From Pterobdella sp. o SKG-2022 (Eukaryota > Annelida > Clitellata > Hirudinida > Piscicolidae), in the NCBI GenBank assembly GCA_964035795.1, contig OZ038324.1, positions 8,568,878-8,632,877 on the forward strand: a DNA stretch of 64,000 nucleotides, read 5' to 3'. Within the stretch, counting starts at the first letter, position 1. Each line of letters begins with the position of its first letter. This document shows, one piece after another, positions 1 to 12,585 of this stretch. The notes beneath the pieces are model-generated. The model made no database searches and was not told where the DNA came from. It saw only the letters and a program-made list of their open reading frames with translations. The translations under genes were made by a program, and so were the position numbers.

Positions 1-1997
1 TTCACAGAGTAAAGTAAGCAAAACATCAACGCAGATTTATCAATCCGGAAGATAACATATTATCATTTAACCATAAAATGCCTGAAAAATTCAACTCGAG
101 TGACTTTTTGTTTGAAGTTATATTTTTTAGTGAATAATGATTTGAGTAATTATAGTTAAAAAATTGTTTTTTAGTGAGTGAGGCTGTTTTAATTTCAAAG
201 AAAAACATTGGAAACCACCGTTGAGGACACAAAATGTTTCCCAAAAAATTCTCGAAGATTTTTTTCTCAGTATTTACATTTCAAATTAAAATTTACTGTT
301 TTGAACCAAAAAATTGAATTTATTTTTAAGACATATTTAGGAATTTCATTGTAACACAACAGTCAGTTGAAGACCAACGATTTTTTGTGCTGTTATTCAA
401 AGTCCTGGTTATAAAGATAGACGAATTCATGGAAGTTTCATCGAGAATGTTATAAAAACGCAAACAGACCATATTTAGGTCGTTGTTCACACACCTATAA
501 CATCAACCTCTGATTCAGCCCCTCCACAATCATTGTTCTTTTATAAAAGACATTTCTTTTGGCTTTTATTTCTGGCTCGCAACAATTGGGCTTTTGTGCA
601 TAGTGGTAACAAAAAAATGCTTTTTTATATTGTGTAATGTTCTCATTTTGTCAGTGTAGAATGTTAACACACTAATAAAAATTTTTGTTTTTATAACTAA
701 AGCAGCTTATTCGCTGACATTGTGCCAAAAATGGCTGATTCTTTAAAACTTCCAAAAAGTCATTAAACCCTTTCATCGCTTACAATATTAAACTATTATA
801 TAAAAAATGCCATTGCTAAAAATTCTTTGTTTCCATGCAGACCATCATCACTTGGCAGATGTCACTACTTGTCTTTGATCACGGACACAGATATTTGACT
901 CTTGTGTTTGTCCTATTGATTTATCTAATGTTCTCCACTTTTCGTCTTTCTGCACTCAGAACCGTTGAGACAATAATTTTTTTATATAAGTTTTTCTTCA
1001 ACATATGTGGCTTGACTCAGAATTAGCTTACTAAAATATAAACACAAGAAAACATTTTTCAATATTTTTATCACGAAGTTCTTTAAATTTTTTTTGAAAA
1101 CCAAAGACTCTGTAATAAACTTTCAAAACTTTTGTTCCGTATTCCTTTATTCTACTCAGTGCATCATGGCAGAATATGCCGTAGTGGATGCCAAGGAAGC
1201 GAGTATATAAGACAAAAAAATAATTCACGAATTATCTTTGGAAACCCCTTCTCAAAACCTGTTACATATTGAAATAATACATTAAAATAGTTTTTAAATT
1301 TATTTTTAAAAAGAAAAAATTCTTATAAAGATCACAAAAAATTGGAATGGTCCTTATAAAGTTATGCAGAGAAGAAAAAGTTATCTGTTATCATAAACAA
1401 TAAAAAATCTAATTCATCAAAAAATATTGTTATTGATTATGTAATTATTGCTATTTTTATTTTTATTTTTATTGTTTTTTCTTATTATTTTTGCTGTTGT
1501 TATCTTCATTATGATTTTATCATTTCTATTCTTCTTATTGTTTCGGTTATTATTAATTTTATTGTTATGATTGTGGATATTTTGATTATGATTGTGAACT
1601 CATAAAAGAGTACATCCCTAATGAATGTGTTTCCTACTATTAATAGCACCGGTAGAATTATTTCTATTTGTGACTATTATTGTTATGATTGCAACTTTTA
1701 TCGTTAGTATTGTTACTGGAATATTTATTATTGTTGATAATATTCCTACTATTCATTTTATTATCTTCATTATTATTACTGTTGTTATTCTAACCGTTAC
1801 CAGAGTTACCACAATATTTTTATCATTGCTAGTTTTATTACTATTTTTAGCTTTATTCTTATTGTTATTATGATTCTTAGATTTATTTCTCTTATTATTG
1901 GTTATATCACTCAACAAATGCGGCGTTTTGGCTTATGCTGCGTGATCTGGCACAAGAAGAGGGGTAACTGAGTTTTTATATTGAATGAGTTCGAATG
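1..1997. other. AT-rich intergenic sequence, no supported gene
   Basis: This is non-coding-looking AT-rich DNA with T-rich runs and irregular ATT/GTT/TTATTG sequence between about 1,430 and 1,880. The open frames here are short and have low-complexity composition. A minus-strand frame at 1,031-1,228 has less biased composition, but I could not match it to any family or find both splice borders, so it is not called a gene. Confidence 0.6.
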
Positions 1998-3264
<1,267 letters not shown>

Positions 3265-4170
3265 ACTCTATACCTCAACGCATTCATCCATCCACCTCAT
3301 CTATTCATTTATCTGTTCATTCATCCAACAATACACCCATCCATTCATCCTTCCATCTAATTGTCCATCTATCTTTTCATCTATCCATTCACCCATTCAT
3401 CCATTCATTCATCTACCTATCCATCAACTATGTCATCTACCTTCCAATCTTCTAACCCATTCACCCTTCCACTCATCCACTAATCCACCCATCCACCTAT
3501 CCACCCATCTATCTATTTACCCATCCATCTAATTGTTCATCTACCTTTTCATCTATCCATTCACCCATTCAGCCATTCATTTATCTACCCATCCACCAAC
3601 TAACTCATCTACTTTTCCATCTTTTAACCCATTCACCCATCTATCCATTCACCCATCCGATCATCCACCCATCCACCCATCCACTCATCCACTCATCCAC
3701 CCATCCATTTATCCACCCATCTATCCATTCACCCTTCCATCTAATTGTTCATCTACCTTTTCATCTATCCATTCACCCATTCATCCATTCATTTATCTAC
3801 CCATCCACGAACTAACTCATCTACTTTTCCAGCTTTTAATCCATTCACCCATCTATCCATCCATCCATCCAATCATCCACCCATCCACTCATTCACTCAC
3901 CCACCAATCCACCCATCCACCCATTCACCTATCCACCTATACCTCTTCTATTCATCTTTCCATCTTCTTATTCGTTTACCCATAAACGATTCTACTCACC
4001 AATTAAGCTATGAACCCATTCATTCAATCATTTATTTCATAAAATATTTATACCTTTCTCCATTCATCCATTATTCATTCTCTCAACATCCATTCACTCA
4101 ACATTCCTTCGCTCAACATTCATTCTCTCAAAATCTATTCACACAATATCCATTCATCTATCCATAAATT
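3265..4170. repeat. CATC/CATT minisatellite with higher-order units
   Basis: An array of degenerate CCATCCATTCAT-type units covers about 900 bases. A longer segment beginning CTAATTGTTCATCTACC recurs at about 3,357, 3,529 and 3,741, giving spacings near 172 and 212 bases, so large blocks were duplicated as well as the 4-base units. The Ser/His/Pro/Ile-rich open frames across it are repeat artefacts. Confidence 0.9.
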
Positions 4171-5095
4171 TGCTCAATTTCTTTCCAAATTATTTATCCA
4201 CTCAAAACCATAAGTGCAAAATTCTCTTGAAAAATTCTCAACTTGTAAGCCTGGAAAAACTGCAGGTAGAGGGTTGATAAAAGAATTTACATATAAGGCA
4301 TTTTTATTTCATTAAGCAAATAATTTTTAAAATTCAAAGTCATGTTTTCCACACTTCCATCAACTTTTCAAAACTCATCATGGATATTAATTCTCTTTTT
4401 TTCTTTTGTTTGCTTTTCTTTTTCATTATTTTTATCAATGCTATCTTTTTTTTATCTTCATTTTTTTACTTTTTTATAAAAGTTTTTTTTATTAAAATCT
4501 TTCTAATTTTTCATTTTTTTCATTTTTCTTCCATCTATTGTAACCATCTCCATCTTCTCCTCCATCTCTCCAGAGATTTATCTACTTCATAAGGAAACAA
4601 ATAATGGCAGTCATTTTTATCAGATCCCCCTCATTTAGTTCAGCACATCTCTGAGGATTTTTTTTTTTGCTAAAATTTAATTTCCAATTTATTGTTTTAT
4701 TATTTCATTTTTTTTTAATTTTTATTATTCCCAACTCATCTTCGTCGCAGCAGCCGCCGTAAATTTCAATTTTTTGCTTTGAAATATATTATGGCTAAAT
4801 GTTTTATTTGTTTTTTTAGTAATTAGATATATTTAAAACTTTTAAAATTAATATCATAAAAAATTTACAGTTTTCAAATTTATGAAAATTTTCAAAAACC
4901 AAACAAAATAATAATGGAATACATTTCTTAAAGTATCAAAAACGTTAAAAAACTTTTAAACTACTAAAAGAAAAAAAAATTAATGAAAAAACTCTAAAAA
5001 ATAAATCATAACTCATGGTAGCTCCATTCCTCCCACCATTAATAATGGACCATGGCTTAAAAATGAAACTTAATGGAATACTACAGACGTCCAAA
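4171..5095. other. AT-rich intergenic sequence
   Basis: Mostly T-rich low-complexity DNA. I see no gene, RNA or recognisable mobile element in it. Confidence 0.55.
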
Positions 5096-5104
5096 ATGCG
5101 ATCT

Positions 5105-5241
5105 TTCATTAGTAATTTTTTCGTCGCAGCTAACTTAAACACACATCTCGACAAACTCAAATGAATATATTTGATTGGTTAAAAGATAGTTTTAACTTTA
5201 TGATAAGTGTGTTTTAGCTGCGACAAAAAACTACTGACGAA
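5105..5241. mobile_element. Fold-back (inverted-repeat) element, MITE-like
   Basis: A left arm at about 5,105-5,144 and a right arm at about 5,207-5,241 are imperfect reverse complements. The best-matching core is TCGCAGCTAA with an adjacent AAACACAC tract. The roughly 60-base spacer has no coding potential. This resembles a small non-autonomous DNA transposon or fold-back element. No target-site duplication was confirmed. Confidence 0.5.
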
Positions 5242-5549
5242 GGGTTCCTTCAAATGGAAAACAATTGATCTGGTTGGACTCTCGAAGGTCATGGATGATG
5301 GCGATGCAGAGGTCAAATGCTGAAAAGTAGTAGGTATATTGAATCTATTATTTATTATTATTGGTTTATTTATTATTTTTTATAATTTTTATAATTTTAT
5401 TATTCTTATTTTTGTACATAACATTCTTATTATTATTCTTATTGTTGTAGATAATATTAAGAGAGACATTCATGAGTGCAGTCTGAACTTGCTCTCATCA
5501 TCGTCCTGGTCATTTATCTACTACGTCCTCGTCCTTGTGCTTATTGTTT

Positions 5550-5553
<4 letters not shown>

Positions 5554-5599
<46 letters not shown>

Positions 5600-5613
5600 C
5601 ATTATTATTATTA

Positions 5614-5711
<98 letters not shown>
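5554..5711. repeat. (TTA)n microsatellite
   Basis: About 160 bases of TTA units with a few TCA interruptions near 5,600 and 5,615. Poly-Tyr, poly-Leu and poly-Ile open frames over it are artefacts. Confidence 0.95.
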
Positions 5712-8700
5712 GTAATTTATTGTTAATGCTGTTTATTTCGTTTTTATTTTTGTATTTTTTTGTTGTTATCATTTTTTTATCGTATTTTTTGTTATTGATC
5801 TTACAATTTAAGTTTCCATCCATCCATTCATGTTGTTTATTTCATTGTTTATCGAAGTTATTATTGTTATTATTTTTCTAATTCAGTTATTTCCATTATT
5901 AATATTGTTATTATTATTTCTATTTTTTGTATTTATTATTATTGCGAGTTGTTTTGCACGGTTAATCTGCAGTTCAAAACCAACGACTCGGAACCTATTC
6001 AGATCATTCTAACCTTTTCATTTTTTCTATAAATTTTTATTATTATTCCTATTGTGAATTTTTATTATTGTTTATTTGATATTTGTTTTGCATGTTATCA
6101 TTAACATTATTCAAAATCTAATTATAGTTACTGTGAAAGTTGGTCTAAGCTGAAGTGTATTTATGTCTGATTTTTCAACAAAAATTTAAATGAGTTCAAG
6201 ATGAAAAACTCAAAATTGACAATGAAGTGCAAAGTAAAGATTGCGTGACAACTATTTGTGTAACTTATTATTGTACATATGGGTGGGTTGGTTTCAGAGT
6301 TGGCTTTATCGTTAGAAAGATAGAAACATGGGTTTGGTTTTGAAGGTTACTGTTGGTTAGTTCATGAAGTTTCGGAGATTGATCAGTTTGGAAAGAGATG
6401 AACAGTCATGGTTTTTCTAGAAGCATTTTGATGATGCTACAGATAAAAAAATGCAAACTCAACGTCTAGAAGTTAATGATAGAGCTAAAAAACTGTTCAG
6501 AAACTGTTGCAATATTGAAGCTTAGAGATGTTTAAAACAGCTTGTGTGTAGTTTGGGAAGTATCTCTGATGTGTAGATGGCCAGCTGCGTTGTTTGAATG
6601 TTGCTGAAACATGACTATTGAAGGGCAAGGTGCTTCTGATCACGGCTTCTAAGCTTCAAGTTGCAGTCGAGGTGTTTATATTGTAGGCAGTTTTCAACTG
6701 TTTGAGAATGAAAATTTCCATTATTTATTTTTTTTTTGGCATTCTTTTTAAAGTACATGATGAAATTCACCAGTTTTAAAACTATGATTATAGAAAATTA
6801 GTAGTTAAAATTAATCTAACCACAAACGAGATAAAAACAACAGAAAAGCTATTTGAAAGCACAAGTTTCTATATCTTTTCTTGAGAAGTTCATGTTTGGG
6901 ATAGTCAATCCAATATGTTTCTGCTCACCGCATCTTTCGTTCTATTACTCTTTTAAGTAACTTTAATGTCTCGACTTTATTATAAAGATATCTTAGAAAA
7001 TTGTTTTCGGTAGTGTGACTGGTATGTAAAGTACATAACACTAATCAAATATATGATTAAAACTTATGAGATGAATTTAAAGCTCATGTAGGGATAAATT
7101 CTACTGAGAACCTATTTCATATTTTCAAAAGACCCCATTTAAAAGACTCATCCTTTAAACCAACTCACACCAAACCTCTGCACTAAACTTTTCACAACCA
7201 TGGTGAATGGAGGCTCTTGTTACATCAGATGCGTTGTTTTGGAGCTGAGTGAATCGTTTAAATGGTTATTCGTTGTCAAGAAATGCAGTTAAACTATAAA
7301 AATCCGTATATGGCATATGAGGTTGGCATGAACAATGTTTGGAAATTCCATCAAGAGGTAATTTTGTGAAAAAAATAATAAAAACATTAAATTAAAAAAA
7401 AAAACATATAAATAATAAAAAAATAAAGAAATGATATTTTTAAAAAAATTGAAAAATTAGAAAAACAAAAACTAAAATGAATAATTCAAAAAAAAAGAAG
7501 ACAAAACAATCAAAGAACAATGAAGTAATAAAAGTTAATGAGAAAAAACGTGAAAAAATTGTTTATAAACACAATTTGTGCAAACTTCATCAATTATGCC
7601 TTCAGGATAAATTATATGCATTTAGGGTATTTGACGCTATTGAAAAGTTTCCCGTATCACTATATTATATTTTGATATAAATTTGAGACTATTGACAGCG
7701 TTGTATTTTTTTATAAAAACTGAGAATTATTTGAAACTATTTGAATACTTTTCAATCATTAATTTTTAAAATAAATTGATTGTTTTTTTGAAAAAATATT
7801 TTTAATCATAGAGAAAAGAATTATCTCTTGCGGTCTAGTTTTTCTTTTGTGAGCTTATCATTCTTCAATGCTTTTTTTGCTTATGTTTCCAGTTTTTATT
7901 TCATTTCCCATGTTTTTCATTTTTATTTTTGACATATAAATGTTTCTATTTTTTAATTTTATTGTTTTTTTATTGCATTTTATTTCTTTTTTATTGTTTT
8001 TCTCAAATTTATTATTTTTGATTTTGTTTTTTATTTTTCAATTTTTCTCATTTTTGCTATTTTTCTTAGATATTTTCAAAACCTATTCCATTTATGGTTG
8101 GTTTTCCTAGTCAACTTTTATTACCTGTATTTTATTTATTTCAATTCAAAACGAAAATTCAACTTTTAAGCAAAAAATCGCAGAGCTCTATTGACTTAAA
8201 AGTGGATTCAACATGAAAAAAAAGCTTAAAAGATTAGAAAACTCAGGAATATTTTTAAAAAATTTTAAACAATTCAATAAAATATACATTTTAGGAGTAT
8301 GTTTTCTATTCAAAATAACCATTGAACCAGAAAAAACAATTACAAAAAATAATTTTTTTTTGTTTTTTGCATTTTTTTTTTCAATTATCTTGTGCTCTGA
8401 TGTTTTCAATCTTAAAAATACATTTTAATGTTTTGTTTCAAGATGTTGAGCAACTTCAAAAAAAAAAACTTCAAAAGCTTTCAACAATGACAATTATTAG
8501 AACTCTCAACATCTTCTTCCTCTTTCTTCTTTTCCTCCTCTTCATCATCATTCATTTCATTTTCTATTTTTTCCTTCATCAGTTTTTCTCTTTTTTATAA
8601 TTCCATCATTTTTCTTGATTTTCTTGTTTTCATCATCATTATCATCACCACCAAAAACATCAACATAGTCCAATCTGCCAAGATAACTTATTCAAGAAAT

Positions 8701-9397
8701 GTTTTGACCTGCAGTAAATCACTAAAGAATGTTTTCGCCATTTGATCCTTTCACTTCTAAACTGTACTTTAATTTTTCATTCTATCTATCTATCTTTCTA
8801 TTTATCTATCTGCCCTGCTAAGAAAATTTTCACTACCAAGTCATGTTCAACAGAATGATTGTGTTAAGAAAACATTAGGGAATGAAAAATGAACTAAAAA
8901 ATAAAATAACCAAATTCAATAAGCAAGAAAACGGTTTATGGGTATGTTTTATTTTCCCCAAATATAACATGGACAATGGAGGTGAGCTGAGTGTATTTGT
9001 AGATGGTCTGTGAAAAAGGGTGAAAGAATGTGGTGTGGTGGAGTGTGATGGGATGAAGTAGGATGATTTGTGGTTGGGGGTGGAATGATGAGATGTGGTG
9101 GGATACGATGCAGTACAGTGAGGTAAAATTTTTGGCAATAGGATGAGGGTGGTGTGATGTTGTGTGAGGATGTCAAACCCGATTGAAGACGACTGGGTTA
9201 TAAACGTTGTGTTTTTTAATGTTGGAAAGCTGTTACATATACCAAAAAAAACTGGAACGCTGAACGATGTATATGAAACCGACACAAATAGAAACGGATT
9301 TAAATCCCCATGGCAGGTCGTAAGTCTATGACGTCATCTTTGAGGTCGTTCCTAGCTCTTTTATTTACGTTTCTGCTAACGATGATAATAATAATGG
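5712..9397. other. Gene-poor AT-rich sequence
   Basis: There is no gene I can support. A short plus-strand open frame at 7,200-7,292 starts in a good context (ACCATGG) and codes about 30 residues, but it has no recognisable homology or splice context. A short CTAT/TCTA microsatellite lies near 8,780-8,815. A G-rich GGTGTGGTGG-like tract lies at about 8,985-9,175. Confidence 0.5.
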
Positions 9398-9398
9398 G

Positions 9399-9399
9399 T

Positions 9400-9458
<59 letters not shown>

Positions 9459-9481
9459 CGTAGTAGTAGTAGTAGTAGTAT

Positions 9482-9530
<49 letters not shown>

Positions 9531-9531
9531 C

Positions 9532-9569
<38 letters not shown>

Positions 9570-9570
9570 C

Positions 9571-9623
<53 letters not shown>
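9399..9623. repeat. (TAG)n microsatellite
   Basis: About 225 bases of TAG/AGT units with sparse TCG and TTA interruptions. The poly-Val and poly-Leu frames are artefacts. Confidence 0.95.
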
Positions 9624-9624
<1 letters not shown>

Positions 9625-10176
9625 TTTCTAGTGATATTATCATTTCGATTCTAAAATTCAAAAAATATTTGCACTAGAATAATTTTTAATTTCCGCTAAT
9701 TTTCCTATCATTTTCGAACAAAAAGACGTTTTGGAATAATGAAGCATTCATTAAGAAAATTATCTTTTTGGACAGAAATTTTTTGGAATCTTGCATTAGT
9801 GCGTTCGGTTTCCAATGCATTAGACTTCTATGTTTTTTTTTGTTTTTCTTTGTTGTTGCTTTTATTCAATTTTAATTTTTTTTTTTTGAAAATTCTTTGT
9901 TTCAATACTCCCTAATGTTTTTCAATGGTGTTTTTCAAATGTTATTTTTTCATTCTTTTCAGCACGCTTTTTTTGTTTCAACATTTTTCTCAGTTTCACA
10001 TTTCCATGGAAACTTGAAAAGTAAATATGATACAACTGGTGTAAAATACACAAAAAATCAAAATTAAACAATAAAAAAAAACATATACTAAAAAATAAAT
10101 AAATAATAACAGTCACAATAAAAATATAAAAAAAAATTTTTTAGAGACACCTTATGTGTCTTCTTTTTTTGTTCAT

Positions 10177-10373
10177 TTTTCTTGATTTTTATCGTAAAAG
10201 GAGGAAGATTTTAGATAGATATATTTTTTCAAAAAACTAAAATTTTCGAAAAATTCAACTCTATCATAATTCGTTAGTAATTATGACAAAGTTTAATTTG
10301 TTGAAAATTTTATTTTTTTGAAAAAATATATCTATCTAAAATCTTCCTCCTTTTACGATAAAAATCAAGAAAA
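10177..10373. mobile_element. Near-complete palindromic fold-back element
   Basis: Bases 10,177-10,236 and 10,314-10,373 are almost perfect inverted repeats of about 60 bases; GGAGGAAGATTTTAGATAGA in the left arm pairs with its complement in the right. Partial pairing continues inward through both TCATAATT segments, so nearly the whole 197 bases can fold. There is no open frame inside. This fits a non-autonomous DNA transposon (MITE or fold-back type). It directly precedes a LINE fragment. Confidence 0.75.
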
Positions 10374-10388
10374 TAGAAAATACATAAA

Positions 10389-10985
10389 AATCAAGTTTAT
10401 TTTCCAAGATGGTTCTCATATTTGCTCTAAACATCTCTTTAGTTCTTTCAAGGGTTGATTACTGTAATTCTCTTCTTTGTCGACTCCCGAACTGTCTTAT
10501 TTCTAAGTTGCAATCTCTCCAAAATCGTGCTGCTAAAACCATTCTTCAAGCCGACTACTATTCTTCATCTCACACTTGTCTCGATCGCCTTCATTGGCTG
10601 CCGGTCGCACTAAGAGCCCAGTTCAAGTTGCTATGGCTCACCGCTAACACCTTATATTTTAATCAGCCCGCTTATTTGTATGAGCGTCTTTCCATTAGAC
10701 AGACTTCTGAGTTCCTCAAATCTTCGAACTCTGGTTTATGGCTGCAGCAGCCTGTCTCTTCTAACTCTTTTTTATATCGCTCCTTCTCGCATATCGCCCC
10801 TCATTTATGGAATTCTCTTCCACTTAATCTCCGTCTTTCACCTTCTTAAAGTTTTTCGCAAGCGTTTAAAGACGCATCTTTATAACCAAATTTCTCTGTC
10901 ATAGCTCTTCTGATTAGCAAACCTAGCAGCAAACCTAGTTTGCAAACTGTGCGCCTTAAAAATGAATCAATAATAATAATATTTC
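10389..10985 (+). mobile_element. 5'-truncated non-LTR retrotransposon (LINE) fragment
   Basis: The frame from about 10,409 codes the C-terminal end of a LINE reverse transcriptase ORF2 of the CR1/L2-like sort. The signature SRVDYCNSLL is followed by LQNRAAKTIL, then LHWLPVALRAQFKLL, then PHLWNSLP. Reading shifts to another frame near 10,840, where the typical ending FRKRLKTHLYN is found, so the copy is frameshifted. The polymerase catalytic part upstream is missing. The 3' end runs into an AATAATAAT tail at about 10,966-10,982, as expected for a LINE terminus. The 5' edge abuts the fold-back element at 10,177-10,373. This is a dead remnant. Confidence 0.85.
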
Positions 10986-12460
10986 AAAAGTATTTTCAAA
11001 CTGGCAACTTTCAAAGCTTCAACTCATATTTATGGCTGAAAATCGTTTTTACCACTTTCATAAAATTTATTCTCCAATACTTTTTAGTTTCTCACTTAAG
11101 TTTTTCACAGTGTTATTGCTGAATGTTTAGAAAATGTTGTCGAGTTTTGGTGTTTAGGCGTGTTTTAAGCACTTCTCGAGGTGTATCGTGTATCTATCTG
11201 CGGATCTATCGATATTCTGGGCGTTATGCGGCATAACATAGCTCTTAAGTTTCAAAACACGTGTTCAAATTTTTTCCATTTTACTGCCAAGTTTCCAAAA
11301 ATGTTTTTCTATAATTGTTAAGTTTATATAAATTATTTTTTTGAAGAATTTATATGAACTACTACTGGGAACTGACTGAAAAAACCCAACATTTCAAAGC
11401 TCGCAAATGGTTTCAATTCTTCCATCATTTTTGTTGCAACAAACTGCAACATTTTCTTCTTTTATTGAGAGTTATAAATAATCCCAACTCTAACACCATG
11501 TCCCACCAACCAATTATAATGCTTTACGGCAATGTGTCCCGCCAAATAATTTTTTATATTTCGTTACACTTTTAAAAGAATTTTTTGGAATCTTTCCAAG
11601 ATGTTTGTTTATGTGGATTTTTTCAATTATATTCGTTTGATTTTCTTATTATTAAACTTTTTCTTTAATTAAATAAATTAAACTTTTTTTTTTTTAAATT
11701 CTCTCATTATTTGAGAGGTTTTTGAAACATGGATAATTTTCAACTTTAGTTTCAGTTGAAAATTTCAATTTGCAAAGTTTTTTGTTTTTCGAGTTTTTTT
11801 ATGCATTTTTAGATGTTTTTTCAAAAAATTTATTTGATTTTTTTCTTATACATTTCTTTTCGAATGTTTTTTCAATTTTGTGAGTTCTTCCCAATACATT
11901 TCTTCAATTTTTTATACATTTTTCTACTTCTGCTTTGATATCTAATTATACGAAATCTAATTATAGGCTTTCAAAGTCCTTTTTAAATTCATTCCAAACT
12001 TTGTGCTATTAGTTTTTTTTCAAAACTTTTGAAAAATATTTTTGATACGGTTGGTTTGTTTTTTATTTCTTTTATAGTAATTTTATTAAAATCATTAATG
12101 ATTTTGTTTTACTATTATTTTTGTTTGGATAATTATTACTTTATTCAAACTATAACTTTTTCATTTTTATTTCGGTTGGTTTTCTTTTACTTCATTACTT
12201 TCTTTGATTTTTTTGTTCTATTTTTTCATTAATCAAACGATTGATAAAAAATAGAGTTATGACTTTTAAATTAAATAGGAAACAAATAAAATATGGTTTC
12301 TTATGACTGAAAAAATGGCGATTAAAAAATGATATGAAAAAAAGATAAATAATGAAAAAAAATAAATGAATCGCTAATATTGATGTTAGAGCTATAAAAA
12401 GTAATTTTAGTAAAAATTCATTATTATTACTATTATTATTATTATTATTATTTTGAACAT
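10986..12460. other. AT-rich intergenic sequence
   Basis: Low-complexity AT-rich DNA with poly-T runs. I see no supported gene. Confidence 0.55.
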
Positions 12461-12467
12461 TTTTATT

Positions 12468-12585
12468 ATCATTATTATTGTGATAATAATTATTATCATT
12501 ATTATTGTGATAATAATTATTATCATTATTATTGTGATAATAATTATTATCATTATTATTGTGATAATAATTATTATCATTATTA
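12468..12585. repeat. 27-base tandem repeat with palindromic core
   Basis: Four copies spaced 27 bases apart begin at about 12,480, 12,507, 12,534 and 12,561. Each contains TGATAATAATTATTATCA, a perfect 18-base palindrome. The minus-strand Tyr/His/Asn-repeat frame is an artefact. Confidence 0.9.

Noticed and set aside
1031..1228. Minus-strand 65-codon frame
   Set aside because: Its composition is not repeat-driven, but I found no homology, no convincing pair of splice sites and no neighbouring exon.
7200..7292. 30-codon frame with a strong start context
   Set aside because: It is too short to support without homology or transcript evidence.
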